Origin: Pseudohaliea sp964438205
GTDB taxonomy: Bacteria > Pseudomonadota > Gammaproteobacteria > Pseudomonadales > Halieaceae
DNA: 64,000 nt
Reading direction: 5' to 3'
NCBI GenBank assembly: GCA_964438205.1
Contig: CAYTJQ010000008.1
Span: 18,198-82,197 of the forward strand
Shown here piece after piece: positions 36,236 through 44,307 of the stretch. Numbering within the stretch: position 1 is the stretch's first letter; each line of letters opens with the position of its first letter. The translations under genes and the position numbers were made by a program. The notes under the pieces were generated by a model. It was not told the DNA's origin. It did not search any database and saw only the letters and a program-made list of their open reading frames with translations.

Positions 36236-37170
36236 GAGCCGTCGACCCGGAACCAGGTATCACTGATGGCACCGTGGAGGTCACTGAGCACACCCTGGAG
36301 GTCGTCGATAAAGGCATGCAGGTCGTCCCGCTCCCACGGCTCGCGGTCGAAGCGGCGCAGCTTGCGGCGCGCCCGTTCGATGACGCGCAGGGCGTCCTCG
36401 TTGCGCGTGAGCTGCGGCAGTTCCTCGCGGATGCCGCGCAGGCAGAAACGCACGGAGCGCGGGAAAGCCTGCTCCATGAAGATGAACTCGACGACGCTGC
36501 CCGGTTCCACCACCGGGCCGACCTGCCGCCGGTACGCGCCGAGGGCCGAAAGGGACTTGAGCAGCGTGCCCCAGAGCAGGTGGTCCAGGGCCTGCTGCGT
36601 GCCCTCGCGACCGAGAATATCGGCGGCGCCGACATCGATGATGCGGGTGGCCATGTCGGCGCGCTCCAGCAGCTGGCCCACCTTGATGAAGCGGTAGGCA
36701 TGGTCGCGGCACAGGGTGTTGCGCCAGACTCCGTTGATCACCTGGGTACGGCTCACCACTTCCTGCAGGAAGGCCTGCCGGTGACGCCGGCCGACGGACT
36801 TCTCCGCCTGCTCCCGGGTGTACAGGTGCAGCTCGTTGACGAGTTCCCAGACTTCCTCCGGCAGCACGTCGCGGGTGGTGCGCACGTTCTCCCGCGCCGA
36901 GCGCACGGCAAAGGGGATGCTGCAGGCCGCGTCGTCCTGGGCGACCAGCAGGCGCAGCACGTTCGTCTCGTTGGCCACGCGGAAGTGCTCGTCGGCCAGG
37001 GGCTCGGCATCGAGAATGCGCACCAGGATGTCCCAGCCGGGCTGCGAGCCGCGCGGGATATCCATGACCATGTGGTGGTAGGCATCGACCAGCCGCGCCG
37101 TGCACTCGGCGCGCTCGAGGTAGCGCCCCATCCAGTAGACCCGCTCGGCCACCCGCGAGAGCATGGTCAT
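36232..37170 (-). CDS. Alpha-E domain protein (COG2307)
   Basis: A 312-residue all-helical protein with the family opening MLSRVAERVYWMGRYLERAE and LVDAYHH, then acidic and Trp-rich helices through VFRVDG. Alpha-E proteins are consistently found beside circularly permuted ATP-grasp enzymes and Anbu. Their biochemical role is unknown, though a function as a partner of the ATP-grasp amide-bond-forming enzyme has been proposed. It overlaps both neighbours by four bases, indicating translational coupling. Confidence 0.9.
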   Translation of the reverse strand: MTMLSRVAERVYWMGRYLERAECTARLVDAYHHMVMDIPRGSQPGWDILVRILDAEPLADEHFRVANETNVLRLLVAQDDAACSIPFAVRSARENVRTTRDVLPEEVWELVNELHLYTREQAEKSVGRRHRQAFLQEVVSRTQVINGVWRNTLCRDHAYRFIKVGQLLERADMATRIIDVGAADILGREGTQQALDHLLWGTLLKSLSALGAYRRQVGPVVEPGSVVEFIFMEQAFPRSVRFCLRGIREELPQLTRNEDALRVIERARRKLRRFDREPWERDDLHAFIDDLQGVLSDLHGAISDTWFRVDGS

Positions 37171-38615
37171 GCGCGTCCCTCCACGATCCAGGTGTCCTTG
37201 CTGCCGCCGCCCTGGGAGGAATTGACCACCAGCGAACCCTTCACCATGGCAACCCGAGTCAGTCCTCCCGGCGTGACCCAGGCATCGCGACCCTGGAGGA
37301 TGAAGGGGCGCAGGTCGAGGTGCCGCGGCTCGATGCCGGCATCGACGCAGGTGGGCGCCGTGGACAGCTTCAGCGTCGGCTGCGCGATGTAGTTGCGCGG
37401 GTTCTTCTCGATGAGCTTCGCGAACTTCTTCCGCGTCGCCGCGTCGACGTGCGGCCCGACCATGATGCCGTAGCCGCCGGACTCGTTGGCGGGCTTCACC
37501 ACCAGCTTGTCGAGGTGTTTCAGCACGTAGTCCCGGTCGGCCTCGCGGTGGCAGAGGTAGGTCGGCACGGAGCGTAGCTTCGGTTTTTCGCCGAGGTAGT
37601 AGCGGATCATCTCCGGCACGTAGGCGTAGACGACCTTGTCGTCGGCCACGCCGGAGCCCGGTGCGTTGGCGATGGCCACCTTGCCGCCGCGCCAGGCGCG
37701 CATGAGGCCGGGCACGCCGAGGACGGAATCCTCGCGGAAGGCCTCCGGGTCCATGAAGTCCTCATCGATGCGGCGATAGATCACGTCGACGCGGATGGGC
37801 CCGTCCACGGTGCGCATGTAGACGCAATCGTCATCGCCGACGAGGAGGTCGGCACCTTCCACCAGCTCCGCGCCCATACCCTGGGCAAGGAAGGCGTGCT
37901 CGAAGTAGGCGGAGTTGTAGATGCCGGGCGTCAGCACCACGACGCAGGGACGCTTGCGCTCCCGCGGGGAGAGGGAGGCGAGCATCTGGTAGAGCTGCGA
38001 GGGATAGTCGTCCACGGGCAGGATGCTGTAGTTCTCGAACAGCTCCGGCAGCACGCGCTTGGTGATTTCCCGGTTCTCCACCATGTAGGAGACGCCCGAG
38101 GGCACGCGCAGGTTGTCCTCGAGGACGTAGAGGCGGCCGTCGGCGTCGCGGATCAGGTCCGAGCCGCAGACGTGCGCCCAGACCCCGAAGCGCGGCGAGG
38201 CGCCGGCACACTGGGGCTTGTAGTTGCTGGACTCGAGCACGATAGCCGCCGGGATGATGCCGTCGGCGAGAATCTTCTGCTTGTTGTAGATGTCGTCGAT
38301 GAAGCAGTTCAGGGCGCGGCTGCGCTGTACCAGTCCCTCGCGCACCGTGCTCCACTCCCGGGCGGTGATGATCCGGGGGATGATGTCAAAGGGCCAGGCG
38401 CGGTCGATGTTGCCGCCCTCGGTGTACACCGTGAAGGAGATACCCATCTCGCGGATGGCCGCGGCAGCCGCGGCGCGGCGCGCGGCCAGCTCCTCGACGG
38501 GCAGGCGGCACAGCAGGTTGACGGCGCCCCGGGCGGCTGTGCGCGGGTGGCCCTTCGCCGTGATCAGCTCGTCGTAGTAGGGCGCCGAGCGATACCTCTT
38601 CCAGCTGTCGTCCAT
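37167..38615 (-). CDS. Circularly permuted ATP-grasp protein (COG2308)
   Basis: A 482-residue protein of the circularly permuted ATP-grasp type 2 family, thought to form amide or peptide bonds. Motifs include GISFTVYTEGG, IPRIITAREW, YVLEDNLRVPSGVSY, VVLTPGIYNSAYFEHAFL, YRRIDEDFMDP, KPANESGGYGIMVG and HLDLRPFILQG. I chose ATG 38615, with GGGAG five bases upstream; 36 further residues upstream are Arg/Pro-rich and not family-like. It heads the operon with alpha-E and the metallopeptidase. A 21-base palindrome lies about 75 bases upstream. Confidence 0.92.
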   Translation of the reverse strand: MDDSWKRYRSAPYYDELITAKGHPRTAARGAVNLLCRLPVEELAARRAAAAAAIREMGISFTVYTEGGNIDRAWPFDIIPRIITAREWSTVREGLVQRSRALNCFIDDIYNKQKILADGIIPAAIVLESSNYKPQCAGASPRFGVWAHVCGSDLIRDADGRLYVLEDNLRVPSGVSYMVENREITKRVLPELFENYSILPVDDYPSQLYQMLASLSPRERKRPCVVVLTPGIYNSAYFEHAFLAQGMGAELVEGADLLVGDDDCVYMRTVDGPIRVDVIYRRIDEDFMDPEAFREDSVLGVPGLMRAWRGGKVAIANAPGSGVADDKVVYAYVPEMIRYYLGEKPKLRSVPTYLCHREADRDYVLKHLDKLVVKPANESGGYGIMVGPHVDAATRKKFAKLIEKNPRNYIAQPTLKLSTAPTCVDAGIEPRHLDLRPFILQGRDAWVTPGGLTRVAMVKGSLVVNSSQGGGSKDTWIVEGRA

Positions 38616-38689
38616 GGGTTCTCCCTGGCACAGGCCCGGTGCAGGCCGGGCGTGAAAAAGTGGCGTGCAAGCTGGCAGGCAACCGCTGC

Positions 38690-38710
38690 GGCCGGCCCGC
38701 CGGGCCGGCC
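38690..38710. repeat. 21-base GC palindrome in the divergent ATP-grasp / oxidoreductase spacer
   Basis: Two perfect 10-base arms (GGCCGGCCCG and its complement) around a single central C. It lies in the 192-base spacer 38616-38807, which otherwise shows only weak promoter-like matches. It could be an operator or a leader hairpin of the minus-strand operon. Confidence 0.55.
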
Positions 38711-38807
38711 TCGTCCCGGGCAATCCGCCCTATCTAACCAAAAAGCCCGGTAGTCGCGCTACACTGCCCGCAGCCCAGGAACAACCGCTGCGGGGAGCGA
38801 TCACAGC

Positions 38808-40922
38808 ATGCGCCAGACCCACTACCGAGCCTGCCACCTCTGCGAGGCCATCTGCGGACTGCTCATCGAGACCGAGAACGAGCGCGTCGTCTCCATCAAG
38901 GGCGACCCCGAGGACCCCCTGAGCCGCGGGCACCTCTGCCCCAAGGCCATTGCCCTGCACGACATCCACGAGGACCCGGACCGGCTGCGCCGGCCAGTAA
39001 AAAAGGTGCGCGACAGCGACGCGGTGCGCTGGGAGGAGATCAGCTGGCAGGAGGCCCTCGACAGCACCGCCGAGCGCCTGCTGGCGATCTACCGGGAGCA
39101 CGGTGTCGACGCCATCGGCATCTACATGGGCAATCCCACGGTCCACAACTACGGGATGATGACGCACCAGAACAACCTGTTCCGCTTCTTGCGCACGAAG
39201 AACCGCTTCTCCGCCACTTCCGTGGACCAGCTGCCGCACCACCTGGCCTCCCTGTGGCTGTTCGGCCACAAGTCGCTGTTCCCGATCCCGGACATCGACC
39301 GCACGGATTATTTCCTCATGCTCGGCGCCAACCCCGTGGCCTCCAACGGCAGCATCTGGACGGTGCCGGACGTGCGCCGGCGCATCAAGGACCTTACCGC
39401 CCGCGGCGGCCACCTGGTGGTCATTGACCCGCGGCGGACGGAGACCGCGGCCCTGGCCAGCGAGCACCACTTCATCCGTCCCGGCAGCGATGCCCTCTTC
39501 CTGGCCGCACTCCTCAACACGCTCTTCGACGAAGGCATCGCCGACGCACGCCAGCTCTCGCCCTTCGTCGACGGCCTGGACACCGTGGCAACGGCGCTGG
39601 CCCCGTTCACGGCGGAGGCCGTGGCCGGTGCCACGGGCATCGCCGCGGCCGGGATACGGCGCATCGCCCGCGACTTCGCCGCCGCAGACGCAGCCATCTG
39701 CTACGGCCGCATGGGCGTGTCGACGCAGGCCTTCGGGGCCCTCTGCCAGTGGCTGATCCAGGTGATGAACATCGCCACCGGCAACCTCGACCGGCCCGGC
39801 GGCTCCCTGTTCACGCTGCCGGCCATGGACCAGGTCAGCAACATCGGCCCCGGCGGCTTCAACCGGCATCGGAGCCGCGTGCGCGGCCTGCCCGAGTTCG
39901 ATCGGGAGCTGCCGGCGGCGGTGATGGCCGAGGAGATCACTACTCCCGGTGAGGGCCGGGTGCGCGCCCTGTTCACCGGCGCCGGCAACCCGGTGCTGTC
40001 GACACCGAACGGCCGCGCCCTGGACGAGGCCCTCGAGCAGCTCGAGTTCATGGTCAGCCTGGACCCGTACCTCAACGAGACCACGCGGCACGCCGACATC
40101 ATCCTGCCGCCGACCTCGCCGCTGGAGCACGATCACTACGACATCGGCTTCCACATCAACGCCATACGCAACACCGCGCGCTACAGCGAGCCGGTGTTCG
40201 ACAAGCCCGAGGGCAGCCTGCACGACTGGGAGATCTTTACGGCGCTGGGGGAGCGCTTGGCCGCAGCCCTCGGCGAGGAGCCGCGCAGGCCCATGGCGCC
40301 GCACGAGATGGTCGACCTGGGCCTGCAGTTCGGTCCCTACGGCAGGGACAGCGAGCACAAGCTCGACCTTGCGACCCTGAAGGCCAACCCCTCCGGCGTG
40401 GACCTAGGCCCGCTCGAGCCCCAGCTGCCGGAACGCCTGTTCACGGCAAACAAGCGCATCGACTGCGCCGTCCCCCTGCTCCTGGCGGACCTCGAACGCC
40501 TCCGCCGCGAGCTCGAGAGCGGAGCCGACAGCGGCCTGCGCCTCATCGGCCGGCGCCACGTTCGCGACAACAACAGCTGGATGCACAACTACCACCGGCT
40601 GGTGAAGGGCCGCGACCGCTGTACGCTACTGGTACACCCGGCGGACCTCGATCGGCACGGGCTGAAGGACGGCGACAGCGCCCGCCTCGCCTCGCGCACG
40701 GGAGAGCTCGCGGTAACCGTGGAGGCCTCGGACAGCGTCATGCCCGGGGTGGTGAGCCTGCCGCACGGCTACGGGCACGACCGCGACGGCGTGCGCCTCG
40801 GCACGGCCCGTGCGAAGGCGGGAGTATCGTGCAATGATATTACCGACGACCGCTGGCTCGACGCCCTCTCGGGCAATGCCGCCGTGAACGGGGTGCCGGT
40901 CACCCTCGCCGCGGCGTCCTGA
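38808..40922 (+). CDS. Molybdopterin-dependent oxidoreductase (DMSO reductase/formate dehydrogenase-like)
   Basis: A 704-residue molybdoenzyme. A 4Fe-4S site is formed by C9, C12, C16 and C44. Bis-MGD binding motifs include YFLMLGANPVASNGSIW, VVIDPRRTETAALASEHHFIRPGSDALFL, GNPVLSTPNGRALDEAL and the C-terminal HGYGHDRDGVRLG. The segment FSATSVDQLPHH occupies the usual molybdenum-ligand area, but I cannot name the ligand. There is no Tat signal, so it is probably cytoplasmic. No small subunit or maturation genes adjoin it. Substrate unknown. Confidence 0.88.
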   Translation: MRQTHYRACHLCEAICGLLIETENERVVSIKGDPEDPLSRGHLCPKAIALHDIHEDPDRLRRPVKKVRDSDAVRWEEISWQEALDSTAERLLAIYREHGVDAIGIYMGNPTVHNYGMMTHQNNLFRFLRTKNRFSATSVDQLPHHLASLWLFGHKSLFPIPDIDRTDYFLMLGANPVASNGSIWTVPDVRRRIKDLTARGGHLVVIDPRRTETAALASEHHFIRPGSDALFLAALLNTLFDEGIADARQLSPFVDGLDTVATALAPFTAEAVAGATGIAAAGIRRIARDFAAADAAICYGRMGVSTQAFGALCQWLIQVMNIATGNLDRPGGSLFTLPAMDQVSNIGPGGFNRHRSRVRGLPEFDRELPAAVMAEEITTPGEGRVRALFTGAGNPVLSTPNGRALDEALEQLEFMVSLDPYLNETTRHADIILPPTSPLEHDHYDIGFHINAIRNTARYSEPVFDKPEGSLHDWEIFTALGERLAAALGEEPRRPMAPHEMVDLGLQFGPYGRDSEHKLDLATLKANPSGVDLGPLEPQLPERLFTANKRIDCAVPLLLADLERLRRELESGADSGLRLIGRRHVRDNNSWMHNYHRLVKGRDRCTLLVHPADLDRHGLKDGDSARLASRTGELAVTVEASDSVMPGVVSLPHGYGHDRDGVRLGTARAKAGVSCNDITDDRWLDALSGNAAVNGVPVTLAAAS

Positions 40923-40962
40923 GCGGCGGTCGCTGCACCCACCGCGTCCCGAGGGAAACGCC

Positions 40963-41559
40963 ATGGAAGTGACGAGTATCGTGGTCTGGCTGGTGATCCT
41001 GGCCCTGGTGATCTATGTCATCGCCATCTACAACACCCTGGTCAAGCTGAAGAACCGCTACCAGAACGGCTTCGCCCAGATCGAGGTGCAGCTCAAGCGG
41101 CGCTACGACCTGATCCCGAACCTGGTCGAAACGGCCAAGGGCTACATGGCCCACGAGCGCGAGACACTGGACGCGGTCACCACCGCCCGCAACGAGGCGG
41201 CCGCGCTGCTCAAGGCCATCGGCGAGGGCGGCGGCAGCGCCCCCGCGCTTGCCGACCTCGCCGGCGCCGAGAACGCCCTGCAGGGCGCCCTGGGCAAGCT
41301 CAACGTGACCATGGAGGCCTACCCGGACCTGAAGGCCAGCGAGAACATGCAGCAGCTCTCCGAAGAGCTGACCAGTACCGAGAACCGCGTGGCCTTCGCC
41401 CGCCAGGGCTACAACGACGCCGTCATGGCCTACAACACCTACCGGCAGAGCTTCCCGCCGGTGGTGCTGGCGGCCACCTTCGGCCACCCGACCGACGCGG
41501 AGCTCCTGGAGTTCGACGACAGCCCGCGGATCCAGGCGGCACCGCGCGTCTCCTTCTGA
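40963..41559 (+). CDS. lemA: LemA family protein
   Basis: A 198-residue protein anchored by one N-terminal hydrophobic helix (about 5-24), then a helical domain with the LemA signature LVKLKNRYQNGFAQIEVQLKRRYDLIPNLVE. The repeat of NLVETAKGYMAHE and FARQGYNDAVMAYNTYRQSFP is family-typical (both shown abbreviated). The M48 protease gene follows after 35 bases, the common LemA-HtpX-like pairing. The start ATG 40963 has GAGGGAA upstream. Role at the envelope is not firmly known. Confidence 0.93.
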   Translation: MEVTSIVVWLVILALVIYVIAIYNTLVKLKNRYQNGFAQIEVQLKRRYDLIPNLVETAKGYMAHERETLDAVTTARNEAAALLKAIGEGGGSAPALADLAGAENALQGALGKLNVTMEAYPDLKASENMQQLSEELTSTENRVAFARQGYNDAVMAYNTYRQSFPPVVLAATFGHPTDAELLEFDDSPRIQAAPRVSF

Positions 41560-41594
41560 TGGTCCCGGCGGGCAGCTAGCGGCCGGAGGCGCGG

Positions 41595-43571
41595 GTGGAC
41601 TTCTTCGCCCAGCAGGACCTGGCCCGGCGCAACGCGCGCCTGTTGGTGATCCTCTTCACCCTGGCCGTCATCGGCCTGGTGCTGCTCACCAACCTGCTGG
41701 TCGCCGGCTTCCTGTTCTTCTCCGAGGACTACAACGTCTACGCCGGCAGCCGGGGCGGCTGGGCCGGCTTCCTGCAGCAGCTTTCCTGGGAGCGCTTCGG
41801 GACCATCAGCCTGCTGGTGATCGGCAGCGTGCTTCTCGTCTCCCTGGTGAAGTGGCTGCAGCTCGCCGCCGGCGGCAAGGCGATCGCCGAGACCCTCGGC
41901 GCGGAGAAGGTGCTGCCGCAAACACGCGACGCCGACGAGCGCCGCGCCCTCAACATCGTGCAGGAAATCGCCCTCGCCGCCGGCATGCCGGTGCCGGACC
42001 TCTACCTGCTCAGGGACGAGCGCGGCATCAACGCCTTCGCCGCCGGCGTGACCCAGGCCGACGCGGTGATCGCGGTGACCACCGGCGCCCTGCACCACCT
42101 GAAGCGCCACGAACTGCAGGGCGTCATCGGCCACGAGTTCAGCCACATCCTCAACGGCGACATGCGCCTCAACGTGCGCTTGGCCGCCCTCCTGAAGGGC
42201 ATCACCTTCATCGGTGATGTCGGCTACCTCCTGCTCCGCGCGGGGACGCATCGCGGACGGGTGCGCACAGGCACCCGCGGGAGCGGCAACAACAACAGCG
42301 GCGCCGCCCTGCCCGTGCTCGGCCTCGGTCTGCTGGTGATCGGCTGGATCGGCGGCACCTGCGCCGGCTTCATCAAGGCCGCCATCAGCCGGCAGAAGGA
42401 GTTCCTGGCGGACGCCGGTGCCGTGCAGTTCACCCGCGACCCGGACGGTATCGCCGATGCCCTCAAGGTCATCGGCGGCTATGTGCCGGGCACGCTCGTA
42501 CACCGGGCCCGGGCCGCGGAGCTGTCACACATGTTCTTCGGTGCCGTCACCCATCGCCTGTGGCAGGGTTTCGCCACGCACCCGCCGCTGGACGCGCGCA
42601 TCCGGCGCATCCAGCCGCGCTGGGACGGCGATTACATCTCGCGCAAGGTACGCCACTACCCGAACACCCGCATCGAGAGCGGTGACGTGGAGTTCCGCCC
42701 CGGCCGCGAGGCACTGGTGGCGGCCGTGGCCGCGCTGGAGGCCGCCCGGGGAATGGCCCCCCGGCCGCCGGCGCCGCTGACGGGCACGGCGCCGGCCGGC
42801 GGCAGCGTCGAGCCCGAGGCGCCGCCGGCACCCCGCATTCCCCCGGGGCTGCTGGCCCATGTCGACGACCCGCTGGGCGCCTCCTCCCTGGTCCTCGGGC
42901 TCCTCGTCAGCGACGAACCGGCGCACCGCGAGCGCCAGCTCGCGCTCATCGCCGAGCGCGAGGTGCCCGGCCAGGCCACGCTGGTCAACACGGTGGCGCC
43001 CGGCCTCGCCGCGCTCCCGGCCGGCCTGCGCCTGCCGCTGGTCAACCGCTGCCTGCCGGCGCTGCGGGCCATGAGCGCGCCGCAGTACCGCACCTTCAAG
43101 GAGACGCTGCTCGCGGTGATCCGCGCGGACCAGCGCACGGACCTCCTGGAGTGGTGCCTGTACCAGCTGGTGCGCCACTATCTCGACCCCGAGTTCGTGC
43201 AGGTTACGCCGAGCCGGCCGCGCTACCCTCGCCTCGGCAAGGTGGCGGCCCCGCTCGCGGAGGTACTCTCGGTGCTCGCCCACGAGGGCAGCGGCGAGGC
43301 GGAAGCCGCCTTCGCCCGGGCGCGCGACGCGCTGGCCCTGCCGAAGCTCACGCTCAAGCCCCGGGAAGCCCTCTCGGTGCGCGCCTTCAGCGAAGCCGTG
43401 CACACGCTCGCCGACTGCTACCCGCTGCTGAAACCGCGGATCCTGAAGGCCATAGGCGAGGCCGCGAGCGAGAACGGCGACATCTGTCCGGTCGAATACG
43501 AGATCCTCGCCAGCATCGCCGCGGTGATCGACTGTCCGCTGCCGGCGGACCTGGAAGCCCCGCCGCTGTAA
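41595..43571 (+). CDS. M48-family membrane metalloprotease with long C-terminal extension
   Basis: A 658-residue membrane protease. Two N-terminal transmembrane helices (about 16-42 and 69-89) precede an M48 catalytic domain with H180-E181-F-S-H184 in VIGHEFSHILNGDM. A third hydrophobic segment (about 238-262) follows, then KEFLADAGAVQF supplying the likely third zinc ligand. Residues from about 370 to the end are an unusually long helical region not found in HtpX. The GTG start has GGAGG upstream. It is paired with lemA, as in many bacteria. Substrates and function of the extension are unknown. Confidence 0.88.
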   Translation: MDFFAQQDLARRNARLLVILFTLAVIGLVLLTNLLVAGFLFFSEDYNVYAGSRGGWAGFLQQLSWERFGTISLLVIGSVLLVSLVKWLQLAAGGKAIAETLGAEKVLPQTRDADERRALNIVQEIALAAGMPVPDLYLLRDERGINAFAAGVTQADAVIAVTTGALHHLKRHELQGVIGHEFSHILNGDMRLNVRLAALLKGITFIGDVGYLLLRAGTHRGRVRTGTRGSGNNNSGAALPVLGLGLLVIGWIGGTCAGFIKAAISRQKEFLADAGAVQFTRDPDGIADALKVIGGYVPGTLVHRARAAELSHMFFGAVTHRLWQGFATHPPLDARIRRIQPRWDGDYISRKVRHYPNTRIESGDVEFRPGREALVAAVAALEAARGMAPRPPAPLTGTAPAGGSVEPEAPPAPRIPPGLLAHVDDPLGASSLVLGLLVSDEPAHRERQLALIAEREVPGQATLVNTVAPGLAALPAGLRLPLVNRCLPALRAMSAPQYRTFKETLLAVIRADQRTDLLEWCLYQLVRHYLDPEFVQVTPSRPRYPRLGKVAAPLAEVLSVLAHEGSGEAEAAFARARDALALPKLTLKPREALSVRAFSEAVHTLADCYPLLKPRILKAIGEAASENGDICPVEYEILASIAAVIDCPLPADLEAPPL

Positions 43572-43659
43572 CCGCAACCGGCACTGCGCCTGCGCGAGGC
43601 GCTTCCCATCGGCAGGATTCCTTCCTTACCGGTCCCGACCTTTCAAAACGGCGGGGCTT

Positions 43660-43668
43660 TGCTATGGT
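43660..43668 (+). promoter_or_regulatory. Candidate extended -10 upstream of the AraC-type gene
   Basis: TGC-TATGGT lies 111 bases before the ATG at 43779 in the 207-base spacer 43572-43778. The -35 is weak. The rest of the spacer is GC-rich without a recognised element. Confidence 0.3.
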
Positions 43669-43778
43669 TTTGAGGGTGCCGGCTTGACGGCGCCGACGGG
43701 TCGGGAGCAGGGATCGCTCCGCCGCGGCGCCGCCGGTGCAGACAACCCATCGCCTAAACCGCACATGGAGGTACGGTC

Positions 43779-44222
43779 ATGCGAAGCACCCCCGCGCCGT
43801 CGCGCGCCCACGTCGAATTCCCCCACAGCCATAAGCTCGCCCCGATGCCGCCGCTGCCCGTGCGGCCGGACCCGGCGCTGGACAAGCCCAGGCACTTCCC
43901 CCTGTCGCGGACTACGGAACAGGTCCTGCGCATGCTCCTGGAGGGCGACCTGTCGCGCATGCGCGCCGACGGCGTCGCGGAGAGCCTCGGCATCAGCGGT
44001 ACCACGTTGCGCCGGCGCCTGCGGGCGGACCACACCAGCTACCAGTTCCTGCTCGACCGCGCCCGGCAGTACCGCTGCGAACGGCTCCTCGCCGAGCGCC
44101 GCCTGCCCGGCAAGTGCCTGGCCGACGCCCTGGGCTACAACGAGGTCAACAGCTTCTATCGCGCCTTCCGCCGCTGGACCGGGCAGGGGTTTGCGGCGTA
44201 CCGGCAGGAAAGCGGGCGCTGA
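43779..44222 (+). CDS. Short AraC-type DNA-binding protein
   Basis: A 147-residue protein carrying only the AraC/XylS-type double helix-turn-helix (about residues 45-145): GVAESLGISGTTLRRRLRAD for the first helix pair and CLADALGYNEVNSFYRAFRRWTG for the second. The N-terminal 40 residues are Pro-rich with no ligand-binding domain. GGAGG lies about nine bases before the ATG. Targets and inducer are unknown. It lies downstream of the protease gene and is convergent with purA; the 85 bases between contain a GC hairpin without a T-run. Confidence 0.8.
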   Translation: MRSTPAPSRAHVEFPHSHKLAPMPPLPVRPDPALDKPRHFPLSRTTEQVLRMLLEGDLSRMRADGVAESLGISGTTLRRRLRADHTSYQFLLDRARQYRCERLLAERRLPGKCLADALGYNEVNSFYRAFRRWTGQGFAAYRQESGR

Positions 44223-44307
44223 TGCCCACGGGACGTACCGCGGAAAATGGCACAGCGTAGGCGGCGGCAGGGGCGCCGCCGGACTGCGAAGTACCTCCGG
44301 ACCCGGT

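Noticed and set aside
38760..38765. TACACT as a promoter of the molybdopterin oxidoreductase
   Set aside because: No -35 at the right spacing and no extended -10; could be chance.
44223..44307. Terminator between the AraC-type gene and purA
   Set aside because: A GC hairpin (GGCGGC with GCCGCC) is present, but no T-run follows on either strand.
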